5,176 bases of DNA, taken from positions 1 through 5,176 of the forward strand of contig NZAS01000046.1 of the NCBI GenBank assembly GCA_002686195.1, read 5' to 3'. The stretch's first letter is position 1. Each line of letters opens with the position of its first letter. The position numbers and the translations under genes were made by a program. Of this stretch, positions 1-5,176 are shown in pieces. Source of the DNA: Candidatus Pacearchaeota archaeon. Lineage in GTDB: Archaea; Nanoarchaeota; Nanoarchaeia; Pacearchaeales; GW2011-AR1. The notes under the pieces are model-generated. The model was not told the origin of the DNA. It saw only the letters and a program-made list of their open reading frames with translations, and searched no databases.

Positions 1-3000
1 CGCTTGCCCAGCTGGGCAAGGCGCCGGGAGAAAAAGTGGGGGGAGAAGGGAAGACGGTGGGGCCACCAGATTCGCCCATGCCCGGGAAGGTTGTACCGGT
101 GCTTCCAAAGACTGCAGGCTTATACATTACTTCAGCTTCAATCTTAGCCAACTCTACAATTGACACATAATCATATGGCCAATTGTAGCGGAGGGGGTAA
201 GTGGGCTCGTGCGATGGATCGGTGAATAGGACACTGGGGGGAATGCCCCGTGAGGCCTGGGGAGTGATAATCTCTTGGTATCGGCTTTGGCTCTTCTGTT
301 TCACCTTAAATACCATCCATCGTAAATCGGGATTCTCCATAATATTGCTTTCTTCCAGCAATTCTGTATTAAATAACTCATGAGCGACCGCATCTTTTTG
401 GAAAGACATTGTCTTATAGTTCCTGGGGGCCATATTTTGCCAGATGTAGGAGAGATCATCCTTATCCAGTTTATATTCAAATTCAAAAATGTACATTACA
501 ATGGGATCCACTTCGGTATTTTGCAAGAAATCAAACTGAGGCGGCAATACATACTTGCCCATTTTTTCGACGAGGCGCCGAATTGATTGGCCAGCAGCGA
601 AAAGGGAATCCGCAGAAGTTGTTCCGCCCGCGGGGTCCATCGCTGCTTCATAGCGTGCCGTAGGAATGTTGATGAAACTCTTTCGCATGCGCGCCGACGG
701 GCTGGTGGGGAGGACCGCGCCTATGGGATCTCCCTCTAATATGTAGGGAATAGCCACGATAGCTTCTCGAATAGTCTGCGACTCGGCAAGAATGCCGAGC
801 TTGGCTATAGAATTGGTCAGACCAAAACCCATCAATTCCGAGAAGGACTTCATATTAAGGTGTACTGTAGAGTCGTTGGGCTTGGACGGGGGTGTGAAAT
901 TGTTATAAAGACTGCTGGCGGATGCGACCAAATAATGGTACCGAAGCCATTGCGTAGGAATATCTCCTATTTGAAGGAAAATACCTTTACCAGCGTTCTC
1001 TGGAATTACTCCAAATTGGTGCCACATGCCGTTAGCGGCAGTGTCGCGGCCATAAGCGTTTAGTGGGAGAGTTTTTGTGCCGGCACTGCTAGCGGGAGCA
1101 TTGGATTCACTAATTGGGAATGAGCCGCTGTCCAACAAGGTTCCGCTTACCGGATGTATGCCTGTGTCCGCAAAATTAAGCATGGGGGTTTCAAATTTAG
1201 GCTGAATAACCCATCGTTTTCCGACAATTTCGCTCTCCTCTTCAATAACGCGACCGGTATTTGGATCCCGCTTGATCTTCATAATATTTTCAACGCCAAA
1301 CAAATTCACACTAGAACTAAGTTGCATGGCGTTGTGGTTAATGTTAAAACCATTATACGGAGAAGTGTTGGAGGAGCTTTGGTGGTTTAAATTATCGGCG
1401 ATCAACGTATGAGTATATTGCCCACTGGACGGTATATTTCCAAAAGTAACAGAGCCTGTATCGGGGCCAGGATCAAAGCGCCAGTATGAGGCTGTTGTTT
1501 CTGCAAGAATTGCGTCTAGGTCATAATCCTTTTCTGCTTGGGGTCGGAAAATAAAGTCTACCCAGGCCTCCCCGTAAGTATGAGGGGGGGTATATGCCCA
1601 ATTAAAGCCATTGAAAGAGTCTACCATTCCATAATCGCTTCCAGACACGTAGGAATCTTGATTGCCGCTCGCATCACCCGGAATGCGCCCAGATATGGGG
1701 GGCCCAAACGCACTGGCGCGACTATACATTACAAAGTTACGCTTAAAGTACGGGTTGAAATGGGGGTCTTGTGGTATTTCAAAAGTGCCTTCATTGATGT
1801 AGGTCGCGGCATTTCTAAAGAATGACTTAGCGCCAAATTTACCAAACCACGTATTGTCACCCGTCGCTCCGGATTCATAAGTATAAGCGCGCTGACCATT
1901 AAAAGAAGCATTGAGGCGCAGCCGCGCACCATAGGTTTCACCGTCTCCTTCAAACCGAGTGGTTCCTACCGAAAGGGCGTCAGAGGAGAGCTTCGTGTAG
2001 TTGGAATCTCGCAAAAAGAATTTACCAACCTCAGCAGTAAAATTGCTAGCCATAAAACTATACAATTGATTAGTGGGTGCAGAAGCCAGGGTACCGGTTA
2101 CTGGCCAGTTAAAGGAGCACGAAGGGTCAGGCTCCATATCGTACAGATCGTGACCAAGCATACTCGTATGAGGATCAATAATGGCTTCAAAGGGCAAACG
2201 TTTAGACCAAATCGATCCCGTAACAAATTCACCAATACCGTCGGCAAAGGGGCGCGGGTACCATGCCCAATTGGACTCACTAAGATTTGTAGCATTAGAA
2301 CCAGTATATAAAGAAGCAGTCAAAAGATTACCGCCCCCAATAATAGGCCAATCGCACGCTATCCCGCTTTTAATTGAATTATAGAGGATACCAGGGGCGA
2401 ACAAAGGCTGGTATACCATTCGAGCCATCGCGGTATTGGCGCCCGACAAAGGGTAGACGGTAGTGAGATTATGATCAAGTATGATGGAATCTGCATAAGA
2501 TTTAGAAAATTGAGTGAGCAAGTCCAACGTTCTCTGGGCCGGATAAAACCCTTTGTACGGATTAAACCTAAGAGCCGCATGACACGTAAGTTTGAATTCG
2601 GCTCCTTGCATATTTGACATTTGCTTAATATCTAAAAACTTGCTCATAAAGTCAGAATTAGAATAATCGATATAGAAAGCATCTTCCGTACTGTTGCGAT
2701 CTGTGCCTGGGATCTGGAAAGTATTAAAATTAGAGGTAATCCCGTCTCGTGTATAGTCTTCTATTCTTTCGCTTATTCTAAATTCAGGAATGATAGAGTA
2801 GCCACGAGCTTTAAGTTTAAGATCTGCCTTAAAGTCATCGTAGTCATTAAACCAGGGTTCAGAGGCTGCAGAAACAAAACTCACGATAGTCTCACCAGTA
2901 GCTGAGTTGGCATCAATAGAGGCTGTGGTGTATCCCGCTGTGGCTGGGGCATCCCAATATGCTTCACCAGCGCCGCGAGAGGCTGGGAGGCGCCCATCGG

Positions 3001-5176
3001 TGACACAATTAAATTCTATCCCTCCTATATATGAACCCAGTGAGCACGACGGAGCACTAGTGCCAGGAATGGTGACTGATAGCGGAGAAGCCAATGTTTG
3101 TTTGCGCGCGTAGAGAGCGCCTGGAGATAATCCATTCTGAAGCGCTTCTGCTAAGAAAACCGCGGTTCCGACCCAGCCGGCGGAGGCACTCGGTCCATGC
3201 CACCATCCATACGTATTCTGTAATTCTCCAGCAGAGGAAGACTTCCGCAGGCTTGTCTCATAAACCGAGCCACCAAGAGTTTTGAACAAAGGAGCATCTA
3301 AGCGAGTTATAAAATCTACCGGTGCATCAAGAGGCCAAGAGCTTTGGCTCATTCGAGCCGTGGATGAGAACCCATGACCCGGAGGATATTGAGACCAAAT
3401 GCCGACTGAGTTGCTGAGGGTAGCGCCTAGGGTTTGTCTATTGGCGCGACTAGTTCTCCAATATTTATTGTCATATCCCACCCTAAACGAAGAGGTGGGG
3501 GAGAATTCGTTAATAAGCGCAGGATAAACACACTCTGTGTAATCAATCCAGTTTAAGCGAAAACCAGGCTCTGATTTGAGAGCTACTAACTGTTCAAATG
3601 AAGTTATCTCGCCCACAAGTGTTTTGTCGATATCGAGATGATCGTCAAGTTTGCGTTGGTTAAAGTAGATGAATTCGTTATTGTATGTTGTTTCCAGCGT
3701 TGCATTTTGGTTGGGAACTGATCTGATCCCTCGAATGGTGATGGGAGTCGTGTAATCATAATTAAGCCTTACTGAACGGCCTTTGAGCGACAGTGGCCGC
3801 AAGATCATGCGTTCTGGAATGGAGGATGTGTACATCATCGATAGTGCATTGTTCTTCTTCTCGTCCATAAGAATCGGATGGTCTTGTTGGTGTAGTTGAG
3901 TAAAGGGGCACCAGCCGTAGATGCCGTTGCGTTTAAGCAGAATTCCATTGAAGAGCGTGGGTTGGTCGTCCACATTTACTAAATCTATGAAGGAGGGAAA
4001 ATTAGCATAACTTGGGATCGCTGAGCCTGATGCGTAACCCAATGTATTCATATAAGACACATTCGAGCCCGACGGAGCCGTGGTAGTGATTGGTTCGTAG
4101 ATATTCGTGTTTAGGTTACCAAAAGCAGTGGGAACGAAGGATGCCGCGGCTGCGCCGGCATAAGAACGATCGTAGCCCCAGACCCGATTACCTACAGCCA
4201 CAATCGAACCGAATTCACTAGCCGAAACCCATGGCATGTAAGATTCAATGCCAGCAACTGAGCTAGAGTACAGGCCGGCCATCGGGCCGTGTATTGGCAT
4301 CATGCCCCAATATCTCAAGTCATCGGACGCAGAGATTGCGCCTGTGATCCATGTATATTGCCTATCGGCACGAGGAATTTGATGGTGAATATAGAGATTA
4401 TCGAACACATCTACTTCACATGAATTGGTTGTCTCTGTATAACCAAGAAGTTGGACAAAATCACAGCCAGCGACTGGGGGCGGGTGTTGAGTTGTCGAGA
4501 GTTCAAATGTAGCCAGGCTTGTCCCAGACTTACCCAAGGGGATCAAGTTATGCGGCTCTTCTCCGCTGGCGCTCGGGGCGTTGTTGAATATTGAGTTAGT
4601 TCCAGAGACGAAGAGACCCGAGTTTGCGGATTGAATTACGTCAGCGGGCGAGACGGCTGTAGGATATAGGGGCTGCTCTCCCAGCAAATACCACGCAAAG
4701 AGTCTATCAGTGTCGTATGTATAAGCTGATGTTCCGGTAATATTGCAGGGAATTCCGCCATTGTAAATTTCACTCACCTCGGTGGCACTTAAGGCCCGAG
4801 TCCATATAGCAATTTGATCCATGGAGCCAGAAAAGTCTCTACTACCCCACGCAGTGCTACCATTTCCAATCGCCCACGTGCTTCCTCCATCTCGCTCAAT
4901 CCAGCCATTAACATCGTAGAGTGTTGTTTGTACTCGCTGATCAAACCACTCATATGGCGCAGTACCTGTTACGGCAGTAACGGGGCTGCCATCGATATAA
5001 AATCCGATGGTGGCGCCGGGCTTCGCGGACGATCCGGTAGGGAGAGTTACTGCGATATGATGCCACTCTCCATCGTTTAGGGCCGCGGCAGAGGCGGATA
5101 GCTTAGCCAAAGCGGTGGTGCCGGTCCATGGGTGAGTCTTCCGCGTGCGGAAATCCAAGTTCAACCAACGATCCCC
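1..5176 (-). CDS. Giant LamG-domain protein, partial at both ends; probable viral virion structural protein
   Basis: A single minus-strand frame is open from base 5176 to base 2 (1,725 codons without a stop); base 1 belongs to the next codon, and neither start nor stop is in the window. Order of parts: LamG-like jelly roll, residues 1-141; Gly/Ser/Ala-rich linker-like stretch, 142 to about 405; motif-dense blocks, about 413-1640; KIEAEV-containing stretch and Pro/Gly tail, about 1664-1725. The composition is rich in Ser, Thr, Asn, Gly, Tyr and Trp and poor in Cys. I see no signal peptide (the N terminus is missing), no hydrophobic run long enough for a membrane helix, and no catalytic signature. 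LamG folds bind glycans or proteins. The long motif blocks resemble, from memory, giant proteins of uncultured aquatic virus contigs, so a virion or tail-appendage role is inferred. A bacterial giant surface protein remains possible. The coding call is near certain; the function is not. Confidence 0.93.
2..109 (-). other. Pro/Gly/Ser/Thr-rich low-complexity tail of the giant protein
   Basis: Residues 1690-1725, the last visible part of the reading frame. It has 7 prolines and 7 glycines in 36 residues, with patches such as FPGMGESGGP and FPSPPTFSPG. It follows an ordered-looking stretch (YNWPYDYVSIVELAKIEAEV, 1664-1683). Such composition is typical of a disordered linker or of the end of a chain, but the frame is still open at base 2, so it is not known whether the protein stops soon or continues into another domain. 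Confidence 0.6.
3..20. repeat. Perfect 18-bp palindrome inside the coding frame
   Basis: Bases 3-20 read CTTGCCCAGCTGGGCAAG, which equals its own reverse complement. As RNA it could form a 7-bp GC-rich stem with an AGCU loop. It lies in codons for LPSWAS near the left edge. No T-run is visible because the window ends, and the reading frame has not terminated, so a terminator role is not supported. Confidence 0.6.
266..847 (-). other. Mostly helical C-terminal block E (IREAIVAIPY, KYVLPPQFDFL, DLSYIWQNMAP, WMVFKVKQ)
   Basis: Residues 1444-1637. Unlike the beta-rich upstream part, this block is rich in charged and helix-favouring residues. Motifs in order: SFSELMGFGLTNSIAKLG (1444-1461), SQTIREAIVAIPYI (1466-1479), RRLVEKMGKYVLPPQFDFL (1533-1551), IVMYIFEFEYKLDKDDLSY (1559-1577) with IWQNMAP (1578-1584), and WMVFKVKQKSQSRY (1620-1633). 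The change in composition suggests a separately folding module, possibly for assembly or anchoring. I recall similar motif strings in giant proteins of uncultured aquatic viruses. No named domain is assigned. Confidence 0.5.
944..1222 (-). other. Conserved-looking block D (KRWVIQPKFETP to GMWHQFG to KGIFLQI)
   Basis: Residues 1319-1411. It starts GKRWVIQPKFETP (1319-1331). A Ser/Gly-rich insert (VSGTLLDSGSFPIS) follows, then GMWHQFGVIPENAGKGIF (1383-1400) continuing into LQIGDIPTQWL. The spacing of the Trp, His, Pro and Gly residues looks constrained. The block is immediately preceded by a charged segment with IMKIKRDPNTGRVIEEESEI, which reads like a hinge or linker. No enzymatic motif is recognised; I infer a structural role by association with the rest of the chain. 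Confidence 0.45.
1541..2494 (-). other. Conserved-looking block C (MYSRxSAFGPP and TPPxxYGEAWVDFIF)
   Basis: Residues 895-1212. Early patches include LTTVYPLSGANTAMARMVYQ, PIIGGGNLLTASLYTG and ESNWAWYPRPF. The middle, from about residue 1050, carries EVGKFFLRDSNYTKL followed by a polar, beta-rich stretch RLRLNASFNGQRAYTYE. The C-terminal part has FVMYSRASAFGPPISGR (1148-1164) and WAYTPPHTYGEAWVDFIFRP (1193-1212). The alternating hydrophobic and polar residues suggest beta sandwiches, but I cannot identify the fold. Two G-runs (bases 1584-1590 and 1697-1702) fall here and the frame continues in phase through both, so no frameshift is indicated. Confidence 0.45.
2495..3322 (-). other. Conserved-looking block B (GELQNTYGWW to YSIIPEFRISE to GFYPAQRTLDL)
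   Basis: Residues 619-894. It begins with DFITRLDAPLF and GELQNTYGWWHGP (650-662). An Ala/Ser/Gly-rich part follows with AGEAYWDAPATAG. Then comes a charged helix-like patch PWFNDYDDFKADLKLKARG (774-792), leading directly into YSIIPEFRISERIEDY (793-808). The block ends with KLTCHAALRFNPYKG (862-876) and FYPAQRTLDLLTQFSKSY (877-894). The last two motifs are the most distinctive in the protein. I cannot assign them to a named domain, and read them as scaffold regions of a large structural protein. Confidence 0.5.
3323..3940 (-). other. Conserved-looking block A (RNGxYGW to SxWPLDAP)
   Basis: Residues 413-618. Motifs in order: LLKRNGIYGW (413-422), HPILMDEKKNN (433-443), a hydrophobic/basic strand region IPERMILRPLSLKGR (453-467), NNEFIYFN, DYTECVYP (545-552), GYDNKYWRTSRANRQ (567-581), and SQSSWPLDAP (610-619). 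The dense Trp, Tyr, Arg and Pro positions look like constrained structural residues. I recall closely similar motif strings in giant predicted proteins of uncultured aquatic virus contigs, which supports a shared family, but I cannot run a search. No known enzymatic motif is present, and the function is unknown. Confidence 0.5.
3962..4753 (-). other. Gly/Ser/Ala/aromatic-rich region between the LamG domain and the conserved blocks
   Basis: Residues 142 to about 405 of the giant protein. The segment is rich in Ser, Ala, Gly, Thr, Tyr and Trp, with three cysteines in its first third (C144 in IPCNIT, then AGCDF and NSCEVD). Readable patches include DDLRYWGMMPIHGP, NRVWGYDRSYAGAAAAS and a Thr/Ser/Pro-rich stretch EPITTTAPSGS. 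It looks like an extended, beta-rich or linker-like part rather than an enzyme. I recognise no named domain here; the start of the next block was set by the motif LLKRNGIYGW. Confidence 0.45.
4754..5176 (-). other. LamG / concanavalin A-like jelly-roll domain, N-terminal part missing
   Basis: This covers residues 1-141 of the giant protein. The diagnostic features are DGEWHHIAVT at residues 35-44 (bases 5045-5074), then a strand carrying GFYIDGSPV (58-66), and the closing strand-helix signature FSGSMDQIAIWTRALS followed by ATEVSEIYNGG (115-141, bases 4754-4834). In the LamG_3 / laminin-G-like family these are the W-H central strand, the y-I-D-G strand, and the G-x-I-D-d-v-x-i-w-x-R-a-L-s-x-x-e-i C-terminal strand with its short helix. 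The opening strands should lie just beyond base 5176. Such domains usually bind carbohydrate or protein ligands; in phages they sit on exposed virion proteins and are thought to aid adsorption. The ligand cannot be read from the sequence. Confidence 0.88.

Noticed and set aside
3..20. Palindrome as a transcription terminator of the minus-strand gene
   Set aside because: The reading frame is still open through and beyond it, and no U-tract can be seen since the window ends 2 bases later.
1584..1702. Homopolymer G-runs (7 G at 1584-1590, 6 G at 1697-1702) as possible frameshift sites
   Set aside because: The giant frame stays in phase through both and encodes sensible motifs on either side (TPP at 1196-1198, GPP at 1158-1160), so there is no sign of a sequencing indel or programmed shift.
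1538..1825. 95-codon open frame on the plus strand
   Set aside because: It lies fully antisense to the 1,725-codon frame, has no family resemblance and ends within it; it is a shadow of the minus-strand coding.
1729..1953. Minus-strand open frame of 74 codons in another phase, and similar ones at 301-486, 2098-2295 and 2359-2580
   Set aside because: They are out-of-phase shadows of the giant frame, which continues uninterrupted across each of them.
4814..5080. 88-codon open frame on the plus strand
   Set aside because: It is antisense to the LamG-encoding part, whose motifs on the minus strand are clear; there is no independent support for it.
1..5176. Possible CRISPR array, tandem repeats, tRNA or insertion sequence
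   Set aside because: No regularly spaced direct repeats, cloverleaf pattern, transposase motif or terminal inverted repeats were found by eye; continuous coding explains the entire window.
1..5176. Alternative genetic code (recoded stop codons)
   Set aside because: The frame contains no TAA, TAG or TGA at all, so nothing requires recoding.

Overview
The whole window lies inside one very large protein-coding gene on the minus strand. Reading the reverse complement from base 5176, every one of the 1,725 complete codons down to base 2 is a sense codon; I checked each in-phase plus-strand triplet for TTA, CTA and TCA and found none. Neither the start nor the stop codon is in the window, so the true protein is longer than 1,725 residues at one or both ends. 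No RNA gene, promoter, ribosome binding site, terminator, insertion sequence or CRISPR array is visible, and the short open frames elsewhere are antisense or out-of-phase shadows.

Below, residues are numbered from the first codon in the window (residue n covers bases 5177-3n to 5179-3n). The protein opens with the C-terminal two thirds or so of a LamG / concanavalin A-like jelly-roll domain (residues 1-141). A Gly/Ser/Ala/aromatic-rich stretch follows (142 to about 405). After that comes a long series of motif-dense blocks (about 413-1640) that match no classical enzyme domain I know. Their short motifs include RNGxYGW, YWRxxRxxR, SxWPLDAP, YSIIPEFRISE, GFYPAQRTLDL, MYSRxSAFGPP, TPPxxYGEAWVDFIF, KRWVIQPKFETP, GMWHQFG...KGIFLQI, KYVLPPQFDFL, IFEFEYKLDKDDLSYIWQNMAP and WMVFKVKQ. 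The last visible segment (1690-1725) is a Pro/Gly/Ser/Thr-rich low-complexity tail.

The gene length, LamG module, beta-rich polar composition, lack of obvious membrane segments and my recollection of similar motif strings in uncultured aquatic viral contigs point to a giant virion structural or appendage protein of a tailed phage or other large virus. That assignment is inference: no neighbouring gene is visible to confirm it, and a bacterial giant surface protein is the main alternative. The most interesting content is this long, apparently collinear set of conserved blocks with no recognised fold or function.
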